Shown here: positions 32,961 to 45,204 of the stretch, in pieces
Numbering within the stretch: position 1 is the first letter of the stretch
How the letters are laid out: each line of letters opens with the position of its first letter
Assembly: GCF_024166365.1 (NCBI RefSeq)
Contig: NC_064843.1
Coordinates: forward strand, 61,590,532-61,654,531
Length of the DNA: 64,000 bases
Direction of reading: 5' to 3'
From: Elephas maximus indicus
Taxonomy: Eukaryota; Chordata; Mammalia; Proboscidea; Elephantidae
The notes under the pieces: model-generated
The model's input: only the letters and a program-made list of their open reading frames with translations
The model's database searches: none
Told to the model about the DNA's origin: nothing
Program-made: the position numbers and the translations under genes

Positions 32961-35900
32961 CACACCCATATACAGGGCTGAAATGTGCCTGTACACAGTG
33001 TTGAAATGTGCCTCTATACAGGGCTGAAATGTGCCTGTAGACAGTGCTGAAATGGGCCTGTACACAGGGCTGAAACGTGCCTGTAGACAGTGATGAAACG
33101 TGCCTGTAGACAGTGCTGAAACGTGCCTGTAGACAGTGTGAAATGTGCCTGTAGACCGTGCTGAAATGTGCCTGTAGACAGTGCTCAAATGGGCCTGTAG
33201 ACAGTGCTGAAATGGGCCTGTAGACAGTGCTGAAATGTGCCTGTAGACCGTGCTGAAATGTGCCTGTACACAGTGCTGAAATGTGCCTGTAGACAGTGCT
33301 GAAATGTGCCTGTAGACAGTGCTGAAATGGGCCTGTAGACAGTGCTGAAATGTGCCTGTAGACCGTGCTGAAATGTGCCTGTACACAGGGCTGAAACGTG
33401 CCTGTAGACAGTGCGGAAATGTGCCTGTAGACAGTGCTGAAATGTGCCTGTAGACCGTGCTGAACTGTGCCTGTACACAGGGCTGAAACGTGCCTGTAGA
33501 CAGTGCGGAAATGTGCCTGTAGACAGTGCTGAAATGTGCCTATAGACAGTACTGAAATGTGCCTGTAGACCGTGCGGAAATGTGCCTGTACACAGGGCTG
33601 AAACGTGCCTGTAGACAGTGCGGAAATGTGCCTGTAGACAGTGCTGAAATGTGCCTGTAGACAGTGCTGAAATGTGCCTGTAGACCGTGCTGAAATGTGC
33701 CTGTACACAGGGCTGAAATGTGCCTGTAGACAGTGCGGAAATGTGCCTGTAGACAGTGCTGAAATGCGCCTGTAGACAGTGCTGAAAAAGTGCCTGCATA
33801 TATCGCTGAAGTGTGCCTGTAGACCGTGCTGAAATGTGCCTGTAGACAGGGCTGAAATGTGCCTGTAGACAGTGCTGAAATGGGCCTGTAGACAGTGCTG
33901 AAATGGGCGTATAGACAGTGCTGAAATGTGCCTGTAGACCGTGCTGAAATGTGCCTGTAGACAGGGCTGAAATGGGCCTGTAGACAGTGCTGAAATGGGC
34001 GTATAGACAGTGCTGAAATGTGCCTGTAGACCGTGCTGAAATGTGCCTGTACACAGGGCTGAAATGTGCCTGTAGACAGTGCTGAAATGTGCCTGTAGAC
34101 CGTGCTGAAACGTGCCTGCATACAGTGCTGAAATGGGCCTGTAGACCGTGCTGAAACGTGCCTGTAGACAGTGCGGAAATGTGCCTGTAGACAGTGCTAA
34201 ATGTGCCTATAGACAGTACTGAAATGTGCCTGTAGACCGTGCGAAAATGTGCCTGTACACAGGGCTGAAACGTGCCTGTAGACAGTGCGGAAATGTGCCT
34301 GTAGACAGTGCTGAAATGTGCCTGTAGACAGTGCTGAAATGTGCCTGTAGACCGTGCTGAAATGTGCCTGTAGACAGTGCTGAAATGGGCCTGTAGACAG
34401 TGCTGAAATGTGCCTGTAGACAGTGCTGAAACGTGCCTGCATACAGTGCTGAAATGGGCCTGTAGACCGTGCTGAAACGTGCCTGTAGACAGTGCGGAAA
34501 TGTGCCTGTAGACAGTGCTGAAATGTGCCTGTAGACCGTGCTGAAATGTGCCTGTACACAGGGCTGAAATGTGCCTGTAGACAGTGCGGAAATGTGCCTG
34601 TAGACAGTGCTGAAATGCGCCTGTAGACAGTGCTGAAAAAGTGCCTGCATATATCGCTGAAGTGTGCCTGTAGACCGTGCTGAAATGTGCCTGTAGACAG
34701 GGCTGAAATGGGCCTGTAGACAGTGCTGAAATGGGCGTATAGACAGTGCTGAAATGAGCCTGTAGACCGTGCTGAAATGTGCCTGTAGACAGTGCTGAAA
34801 TGTGCCTGTAGACCGTGCTGAAATGTGCCTGTACACAGGGCTGAAATGGGCCTGCATACAGTGCTGAAATGTGCCTGCAGACAGTGCTGAAATGGGCCTG
34901 TAGACAGTGCTGAAAACGTGCCTGCATATAGTGCTGAAGTGTGCCTGTATAGAGGGCTGAAATGTGCCTGCAGACAGTGCTGAAATGGGCCTGTAGACCG
35001 TGCTGAAATGTGCCTGTAGACAGTGCTGAAATGGGCCTGTAGACAGTGCTGAAATGGGCCTGTAGACAGTGCTGAAATGGGCCTGTAGACCGTGCTGAAA
35101 TGTGCCTGTAGACAGTGCTGAAATGGGCCTGTAGACAGTGCTGAAACGGGCCTGTAGACAGGGCTGAAATGTGCCTGTAGACAGTGCTGAAACGTGCCTG
35201 CAGACAGTGCTGAAACGTGCCTGCAGACAGTGCTGAAACGTGCCTGCAGACAGTGCTGAAATGGGCCTCTAGACAGTGCTGAAATGGGCCTGTAGACAGT
35301 GCTGAAATGGGCCTGTAGACAGTGCTGAAATGGGACTGCATACAGGGCTGAAATGTGCCTGTACACAGTGCTGAAATGGGCCTGTAGACCGTGCTGAAAC
35401 GTGCCTGTAGACAGTGCGGAAATGTGCCTGTAGACAGTGCTGAAATGTGCCTGTAGACCGTGCTGAAATGTGCCTGTACACAGGGCTGAAATGTGCCTGT
35501 AGACAGTGCGGAAATGTGCCTGTAGACAGTGCTGAAATGCGCCTGTAGACAGTGCTGAAAAAGTGCCTGCATATATCGCTGAAGTGTGCCTGTAGACCGT
35601 GCTGAAATGTGCCTGTAGACAGGGCTGAAATGGGCCTGTAGACAGTGCTGAAATGGGCGTATAGACAGTGCTGAAATGAGCCTGTAGACCGTGCTGAAAT
35701 GTGCCTGTAGACAGTGCTGAAATGTGCCTGTAGACCGTGCTGAAATGTGCCTGTACACAGGGCTGAAATGGGCCTGCATACAGTGCTGAAATGTGCCTGC
35801 AGACAGTGCTGAAATGGGCCTGTAGACAGTGCTGAAAACGTGCCTGCATATAGTGCTGAAGTGTGCCTGTATAGAGGGCTGAAATGTGCCTGCAGACAGT

Positions 35901-38900
35901 GCTGAAATGGGCCTGTAGACCGTGCTGAAATGTGCCTGTAGACAGTGCTGAAATGGGCCTGTAGACAGTGCTGAAATGGGCCTGTAGACAGTGCTGAAAT
36001 GGGCCTGTAGACCGTGCTGAAATGTGCCTGTAGACAGTGCTGAAATGGGCCTGTAGACAGTGCTGAAACGGGCCTGTAGACAGGCCTGAAATGTGCCTGT
36101 AGACAGTGCTGAAACGTGCCTGCAGACAGTGCTGAAACGTGCCTGCAGACAGTGCTGAAACGTGCCTGCAGACAGTGCTGAAATGGGCCTCTAGACAGTG
36201 CTGAAATGGGCCTGTAGACAGTGCTGAAATGGGCCTGTAGACAGTGCTGAAATGGGACTGCATACAGGGCTGAAATGTGCCTGTACACAGTGCTGAAATG
36301 GGCCTGTAGACAGTGCTGAAAACGTGCCTGCATATAGTGCTGAAACGTGCCTGTAGACAGTGCTGAAACGTGCCTGCATACAGTGCTGAAACTGGCCTGT
36401 AGACAGTGCTGAAATGGGCCTATAGACCGTGCTGAAATGTGCCTGTACACACTGCTGAAATGTGCCTGTAGAAAGTGCTGAAATGTGCCTGTAGACCGTG
36501 CTGAAACGTGCCTGTAGACAGTGCTGAAATGCGCCTGTAGACAGTGCTGAAATGCGCCTGTAGACAGTGCTGAAATGCGCCTGTAGACAGTGCTGAAATG
36601 AGCCTGTAGACAGTGCTGAAATGCGCCTGTAGACAGTGCTGAAACATGCCTGCATACAGTGCTGAAACGTGCCTGTACACAGTGCTGAAATGTGCCTGTA
36701 TACAGGGCTGAAATGTGCCTGTAGACAGTGCTGAAATGGGCCTGTAGACAGTGCTGAAATGCGCCTGTAGACAGTGCTGAAAACGTGCCTGCATATAGTG
36801 CTGAAGTGTGCCTGTATACAGGGCTGAAATGTGCCTGTAGACAGTGCTGAAATGCGCCTGTAGAAAGGGCTGAAATGGGCCTGTAGACAGTGCTGAAATG
36901 GGCCTGTAGACAGTGCTGAAATGTGCCTGTAGACCGTGCTGAAATGTGCCTGTACACAGGGCTGAAATGGGCCTGTAGACAGTGCTGAAATGGGCCTGTA
37001 GACCGTGCTGAAATGTGCCTGTAGAAAGGGCTGAAAAGGGCCTGTAGACAGTGCTGAAATGGGCCTGTAGACAGTGCTGAAGTGTGCCTGTAGACCGTGC
37101 TAAAATGTGCCTGTAGAAAGGGCTGAAATGGGCCTGTAAACAGTGCTGAAATGGGCCTGTAGACAGTGCTGAAATGTGCCTGTAGACCGTGCTGAAATGT
37201 GCCTGTACACAGGGCTGAAATGGGCCTGTAGACAGTGCTGAAATGTGCCTGTAGACAGTGCTGAAATGTGCCTGTAGACAGTGCTGAAATGGGCCTGTAG
37301 ACAGTGCTTAAATGGGCCTGTAGACAGTGCTGAAATGGGCCTGCATACAGTGCTGAAATGTGCCTGCACACAGTGCTGAAATGGGCCTGTAGACAGTGCT
37401 GAAAACGTGCCTGCATATAGTGCTGAAGTGTGCCTGTATACAGGGCTGAAATGTGCCTGCAGACAGTGCTGAAATGGGCCTGTAGACCGTGCTGAAATGT
37501 GCCTGTAGACAGTGCTGAAATGGGCCTGTAGACACTGCTGAAATGGGCTTGTAGACACTGCTGAAATGGGCCTGTAGACCGTGCTGAAACGTGCCTGTAG
37601 ACAGTACTGAAACGGGCCTGTAGACAGTGCTGAAACGGGCCTGTAGACAGTGCTGAAACGTGCCTGTAGACAGGGCTGAAACGTGCCTGTAGACAGTGCT
37701 GAAACGTTCCTGCAGACAGTGCTGAAACGGGCCTGTAGACAGTGCTGAAATGGGCCTGTAGACAGTGCTGAAATGGGCCTGTAGACAGTGCTGAAAACGT
37801 GCCTGCATATAGTGCTGAAGTGTGCCTGTAGACAGGGCTGAAACGTGCCTGTAGACAGTGCTGAAACGTGCCTGCATACAGTGCTGAAACGGGCCTGTAG
37901 ACAGTGCTGAAATGGGCCTGTAGACAGTGCTGAAACGTGCCTGTAGACTGGGCTGAAACGTGCCTGTAGACAGTGCTGAAAAGTGCCTGCAGACAGTGCT
38001 GAAACGGGCCTGTAGACAGTGCTGAAATGGGCCTGTAGACAGTGCTGAAACGGGCCTGTAGACAGTGCTGAAATGGGCCTGTAGACAGTGCTGAAATGGG
38101 CCTGTAGACAGTGCTGAAATGGGCCTGTAGACAGGGCTGAAACGTGCCTGTAGACAGTGCTGAAACGAGCCTGCATACAGTGCTGAAACGGGCCTGTAGA
38201 CCGTGCTGAAATGGGCCTGTAGACCGTGCTGAAATGGGCCTGTAGACCGTGCTGAAATGGTCCCGTAGACAGTGCTGAAGTGTGCCTGTAGACAGTGCTG
38301 AAATGTGCCTGTAGACAGTGCTGAAACGTGCCTGCAGACAGTGCTGAAACGTGCCTGCAGACAGTGCAGAAACGTGCCTGCAGACAGTGCTGAAACGTGC
38401 CTGCAGACAGTGCTGAAACGTGCCTGCAGACAGTGCTGAAATGGGCCTCTAGACAGTGCTGAAATGGGCCTGTAGACAGTGCTGAAATGGGCCTGTAGAC
38501 AGTGCTGAAATGGGCCTGTAGACAGTGCTGAAATGGGCCTGCATACAGGGCTTAAATGTGCCTGTACACAGTGCTGAAATGTGCCTGTACACAGTGCTGA
38601 AATGGGCCTGTAGACAGTGCTGAAATGGGCCTGCATACAGGGCTGAAATGCGCCTGTACACAGTGCTGAAATGTGCCTGTACACAGTGGTGAAATGGGCC
38701 TGTACACAGTGGTGAAATGGGCCTGTAGACAGTGCTGAAACGTGCCTGTAGACAGTGCTGAAACGTGCCTGTAGACAGTGCTGAAACGTGCCTGCAGACA
38801 GTGCTGAAACGTGCCTGCAGACAGTGCTGAAACGTGCCTGCAGACAGTGCTGAAATGGGCCTGTAGACAGTGCTGAAATGGGCGTGTAGACAGTGCTGAA

Positions 38901-41430
38901 ATGGGCCTGGATACAGGGCTGAAATGGGCCTGGATACAGGGCTGAAATGGGCCTGTACACAGTGCTGAAATGGGCCTGTACACAGTGGTGAAATGGGCCT
39001 GTACACAGTGGTGAAATGGGCCTGTAGACAGTGCTGAAACGTGCCTGTAGACCGTGCTGAAATGTGCGTGCATACAGTGCTGAAATGCGCCTGTAGACAG
39101 TGCTGAAACGTGCCTGTAGACCGTGCTGAAACGAGCCTGTAGACAGTGCTGAAATGCGCCTGTAGACAGTGCTGAAATGTGCCTGTAGACAGTGCTGAAA
39201 TGCGCCTATAGACAGTGCTGAAATGGGCCTGTAGACAGTGCTGAAATGCGCCTGTAGACAGTGCTGAAAACGTGCCTGCATATAGTGCTGAAGTGTGCCT
39301 GTATACAGGGCTGAAACGTGCCTGTAGACAGGGCTGAAACGTGCCTGTAGACAGTGCTGAAACGTGCCTGCAGACAGTGCTGAAACGGGCCTGTAGACAG
39401 TGCTGAAATGGGCCTGTAGACAGTGCTGAAATGGGCCTGTAGACAGTGCTGAAAACGTGCCTGCATATAGTGCTGAAGTGTGCCTGTAGACAGGGCTGAA
39501 ACGTGCCTGTAGACAGTGCTGAAACGTGCCTGCATACAGTGCTGAAACGGGCCTGTAGACAGTGCTGAAATGGGCCTGTAGACAGTGCTGAAACGTGCCT
39601 GTAGACTGGGCTGAAACGTGCCTGTAGACAGTGCTGAAACGTGCCTGCAGACAGTGCTGAAACGGGCCTGTAGACAGTGCTGAAATGGGCCTGTAGACAG
39701 TGCTGAAATGGGCCTGTAGACAGTGCTGAAAACGTGCCTGCATATAGTGCTGAAGTGTGCCTGTAGACAGGGCTGAAACGTGCCTGTAGACAGTGCTGAA
39801 ACGTGCCTGCATACAGTGCTGAAACGGGCCTGTAGACAGTGCTGAAAAGGGCCCGTAGACCGTGCTGAAATGGGCCCGTAGACCGTGCTGAAATGGGCCC
39901 GTAGACAGTGCTGAAATGGGCCTGTAGACAGTGCTGAAACGTGCCTGTAGACAGTGCTGGAAACGTGCCTGCATATAGTGCTGAAGTGTGCCTGTAGACA
40001 GTGCTGAAATGGGCCTCTAGACAGTGCTGAAATGGGCCTGTAGACAGTGCTGAAATGGGCCTGTAGACAGTGCTGAAATGGGCCTGCATACAGGGCTGAA
40101 ATGTGCCTGTATACAGTGCTGAAATGTGCCTGTACACAGTGCTGAAATGGGCCTGTAGACAGTGCTGAAATGGGCCTGCATACAGGGCTGAAATGCGCCT
40201 GTACACAGTGCTGAAATGTGCCTGTACACAGTGGTGAAATGGGCCTGTACACAGTGGTGAAATGGGCCTGTAGACAGTGCTGAAATGTGCCTGTAGACAG
40301 TGCTGAAATGTGCCTGTAGACCGTGCTGAAACGTGCCTGCAGACAGTGCTGAAACGTGCCTGCAGACAGTGCTGAAATGGGCCTGTAGACAGTGCTGAAA
40401 TGGGCCTGCATACAGGGCTGAAATGTGCCTGTACACAGTGCTGAAATGGGCCTGTACACAGTGGTGAAATGGGCTTGTACACAGTGGTGAAATGGGCCTG
40501 TAGACAGTGCTGAAACGTGCCTGTAGACAGGGCTGAAATGTGCCTGTAGACAGTGCTGAAATGGGCCTGTAGACAGTGCTGAAATGTGCCTATAGACCGT
40601 GCTGAAATGGGCCTGTACACAGTGCTGAAATGCGCCTGTAGACAGTGCTGAAACGTGCCTGTAGACCGTGCTGAAACGTGCCTGTAGACAGTGCTGAAAT
40701 GCGCCTGTAGACAGTGCTGAAATGTGCCTGTAGACAGTGCTGAAACGTGCCTGTACACAGTGCTGAAATGTGCGTGTATACAGGGCTGAAATGCGCCTGT
40801 AGACAGTGCTGAAATGCGCCCGTAGACAGTGCTGAAATGCGCCTGTAGACAGTGCTCAAAACGTGCCTGCATATAGTGCTGAAGTGTGCCTGTATACAGG
40901 GCTGAAATGGGCCTGTAGACAGTGCTGAAATGGGCCTGTAGACAGTGCTGAAATGCGCCTGTAGACAGTGCTGAAATGGGCCTGTAGACAGTGCTGAAAT
41001 GGGCCTGTAGACAGTGCTGAAATGGGCCTGTAGACCATGGTGAAATGTGCCTGTAGACAGTGCTGAAATGCGCCTGTAGACAGTGCTGAAATGTGCCTGT
41101 AGACAGTGCTGAAATGGGCCTGTAGACAGTGCTGAAATGCGCCTGTAGACAGTGCTGAAAACGTGCCTGCATATATTGCTGAAGTGTGCCTGTAGACCGT
41201 GCTGAAATGTGCCTGTAGACAGGGCTGAAATGGGCCTGTAGACAGTGCTGAAATGGGCCTGTAGACAGTGCTGAAATGGGCCTGTAGACCGTGCTGAAAT
41301 GTGCCTGTAGACAGTGCTGAAATGTGCCTGTAGACAGTGCTGAAATGTGCCTGTACAGAGGGCTGAAATGGGCCTGTAGACAGTGCTGAAATGCGCCTGT
41401 AGACAGTGCTGAAATGCGCCTGTAGACAGT

Positions 41431-42122
41431 GCTGTAAACGTGCCTGCATATATCGCTGAAGTGTGCCTGTAGACCGTGCTGAAATGTGCCTGTAGACAGG
41501 GCTGAAATGGGCCTGTAGACAGTGCTGAAATGGGACTGTAGACAGTGCTGAAATGTGCCTGCAGACCGTGCTGAAATGTGCCTGTACACAGGGCTGAAAT
41601 GGGCCTGTAGACAGTGCTGAAATGGGCCTGTAGACCGTGCTGAAATGTGCCTGTAGACAGTGCTGAAATGTGCCTGTAGACAGTGCTGAAATGTGCCTGT
41701 ACAGAGGGCTGAAATGGGCCTGTAGACAGTGCTGAAATGCGCCTGTAGACAGTGCTGAAATGCGCCTGTAGACAGTGCTGTAAACGTGCCTGCATATATC
41801 GCTGAAGTGTGCCTGTAGACCGTGCTGAAATGTGCCTGTAGACAGGGCTGAAATGGGCCTGTAGACAGTGCTGAAATGGGACTGTAGACAGTGCTGAAAT
41901 GTGCCTGCAGACCGTGCTGAAATGTGCCTGTACACAGGGCTGAAATGGGCCTGTAGACAGTGCTGAAATGGGCCTGTACACAGTGCTGAAATGTGCCTGT
42001 AGACAGTGCGGAAATGTGCCTGTAGACCGTGCTGAAATGTGCCTGTACACAGGGCTGAAATGGGCCTGTAGACAGTGCTGAAATGCGCCTGTAGACCGTG
42101 CTGAAATGTCCTGTAGACCGTG
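41431..42122. repeat. 346-bp higher-order unit, first doublet
   Basis: The private string GCTGTAAACG starts at 41431 and 41777, 346 bp apart, which equals fourteen 23-bp units plus one 24-bp unit. The following units are copied in the same order (GCATATATCGCTG, AAATGGGACTGTAG, TGCAGACCGTG). Confidence 0.85.
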
Positions 42123-43548
42123 CTGAAATGTGTCTGTACACAGGGCTGAAATGGGCCTGTAGACAGTGCTGAAATGCACGTGTAGACAGTGCTGAAATGT
42201 GCCTGTTGACCGTGCTGAAATGTGCCTGTACACAGGGCTGAAATGGGCCTGTAGACAGTGCTGAAATGGGCCTGTAGACAGTGCTGAAATGGGCCTGTAG
42301 ACAGTGCTGAAATGGGCCTGTAGACAGTGCTGAAATGGGCCTGTACACAGTGCTGAAATGGGCCTGTAGACAGTGCTGAAATGGGCCTGCATACAGTGCT
42401 GAAATGTGCCTGTACACAGTGCTGAAATGGGCCTGTAGACAGTGCTGAAAACGTGCCTGCATATAGTGCTGAAGTGTGCCTGTATACAGGGCTGAAATGT
42501 GCCTGTATACAGGGCTGAAATGTGCCTGCAGACAGTGCTGAAACGGGCCTGTAGACAGTGCTGAAATGGGCCTGTAGACAGTGCTGAAATGGGCCTGTAG
42601 ACCGTGCTGAAATGTGCCTGTAGACAGTGCTGAAATGGGCCTGTAGACAGTGCTGAAATGAGCCTGTAGACAGTGCTGAAACGGGCCTGTAGACAGGGCT
42701 GAAATGGGCCTGTAGACAGTGCTGAAATGGGCCTGTAGACAGTGCTGAAATGGGCCTGTAGACCGTGCTGAAATGTGCCTGTAGACAGTGCTGAAATGGG
42801 CCTGTAGACAGTGCTGAAATGGGCCTGTAGACAGTGCTGAAATGGGCCTGTAGACCGTGCTGAAATGTGCCTGTAGACAGTGCTGAAATGGGTCTGTAGA
42901 CAGTGCTGAAACGGGCCTGTAGACAGGGCTGAAACGTGCCTGTAGACAGGGCTGAAACGTGCCTGTAGACAGTGCTGAAACGTGCCTGTAGACAGTGCTG
43001 AAATGGGCCTGTAGACAGTGCTGAAATGGGCCTGTAGACAGTGCTGAAATGGGCCTGCATACAGGGCTGAAATGTGCCTGTACACAGTGCTGAAATGGGC
43101 CTGTACACAGTGGTGAAATGGGCCTGTACACAGTGGTGAAATGGGCCTGTAGACAGTGCTGAAACGTGCCTGTAGACAGGGCTGAAATGTGCCTGTAGAC
43201 AGTGCTGAAATGGGCCTGTAGACAGTGCTGAAATGTGCCTATAGACCGTGCTGAAATGGGCCTGTACACAGTGCTGAAATGCGCCTGTAGACAGTGCTGA
43301 AACGTGCCTGTAGACCGTGCTGAAACGTGCCTGTAGACAGTGCTGAAATGCGCCTGTAGACAGTGCTGAAATGTGCCTGTAGACCGTGCTGAAATGCGCC
43401 TGTAGACAGTGCTGAAATGGGCCTGTAGACAGTGCTGAAATGTGCCTGTACACAGTGCTGAAATGTGCGTGTATACAGGGCTGAAATGCGCCTGTAGACA
43501 GTGCTGAAATGCGCCCGTAGACACTGCTGAAATGCGCCTGTAGACAGT

Positions 43549-44240
43549 GCTGTAAACGTGCCTGCATATATCGCTGAAGTGTGCCTGTAGACCGTGCTGA
43601 AATGTGCCTGTAGACAGGGCTGAAATGGGCCTGTAGACAGTGCTGAAATGGGACTGTAGACAGTGCTGAAATGTGCCTGCAGACCGTGCTGAAATGTGCC
43701 TGTACACAGGGCTGAAATGGGCCTGTAGACAGTGCTGAAATGGGCCTGTAGACCGTGCTGAAATGTGCCTGTAGACAGTGCTGAAATGTGCCTGTAGACA
43801 GTGCTGAAATGTGCCTGTACAGAGGGCTGAAATGGGCCTGTAGACAGTGCTGAAATGCGCCTGTAGACAGTGCTGAAATGCGCCTGTAGACAGTGCTGTA
43901 AACGTGCCTGCATATATCGCTGAAGTGTGCCTGTAGACCGTGCTGAAATGTGCCTGTAGACAGGGCTGAAATGGGCCTGTAGACAGTGCTGAAATGGGAC
44001 TGTAGACAGTGCTGAAATGTGCCTGCAGACCGTGCTGAAATGTGCCTGTACACAGGGCTGAAATGGGCCTGTAGACAGTGCTGAAATGGGCCTGAACACA
44101 GTGCTGAAATGTGCCTGTAGACAGTGCGGAAATGTGCCTGTAGACCGTGCTGAAATGTGCCTGTACACAGGGCTGAAATGGGCCTGTAGACAGTGCTGAA
44201 ATGCGCCTGTAGACCGTGCTGAAATGTGCCTGTAGACCGT
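43549..44240. repeat. 346-bp higher-order unit, second doublet
   Basis: GCTGTAAACG at 43549 and 43895. The doublet lies 2,118 bp after the first. Confidence 0.85.
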
Positions 44241-45204
44241 GCTGAAATGTGTCTGTACACAGGGCTGAAATGGGCCTGTAGACAGTGCTGAAATGCACGT
44301 GTAGACAGTGCTGAAATGTGCCTGTAGACCGTGCTGAAATGTGCCTGTACACAGGGCTGAAATGGGCCTGTAGACAGTGCTGAAATGGGCCTGTAGACAG
44401 TGCTGAAATGGGCCTGTAGACAGTGCTGAAATGGGCCTGTAGACAGTGCTGAAATGGGCCTGTACACACTGCTGAAATGGGCCTGTAGACAGTGCTGAAA
44501 TGGGCCTGCATACAGTGCTGAAATGTGCCTGTACACAGTGCTGAAATGGGCCTGTAGACAGTGCTGAAAACGTGCCTGCATATAGTGCTGAAGTGTGCCT
44601 GTATACAGGGCTGAAATGTGCCTGTATACAGGGCTGAAATGTGCCTGCAGACAGTGCTGAAACGGGCCTGTAGACAGTGCTGAAATGGGCCTGTAGACAG
44701 TGCTGAAATGGGCCTGTAGACCGTGCTGAAATGTGCCTGTAGACAGTGCTGAAATGGGCCTGTAGACAGTGCTGAAATGGGCCTGTAGACAGTGCTGAAA
44801 CGGGCCTGTAGACAGGGCTGAAATGGGCCTGTAGACAGTGCTGAAATGGGCCTGTAGACAGTGCTGAAATGGGCCTGTAGACCGTGCTGAAATGTGCCTG
44901 TAGACAGTGCTGAAATGGGCCTGTAGACAGTGCTGAAATGGGCCTGTAGACCGTGCTGAAATGTGCCTGTAGACAGTGCTGAAACGGGCCTGTAGACAGT
45001 GCTGAAACGGGCCTGTAGACAGGGCTGAAACGTGCCTGTAGACAGGGCTGAAACGTGCCTGTAGACAGTGCTGAAACGTGCCTGTAGACAGTGCTGAAAT
45101 GGGCCTGTAGACAGTGCTGAAATGGGCCTGTAGACAGTGCTGAAATGGGCCTGCATACAGGGCTGAAATGTGCCTGTACACAGTGCTGAAATGGGCCTGT
45201 ACAC
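43549..45204. repeat. Internal duplication, copy 1 (partner 51291-52946, offset 7,742 bp)
   Basis: Shared private variants at a constant offset: GCTGTAAACG (43549/51291 and 43895/51637) and CCTGAACACA (44091/51833). True ends probably extend further. Confidence 0.85.
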
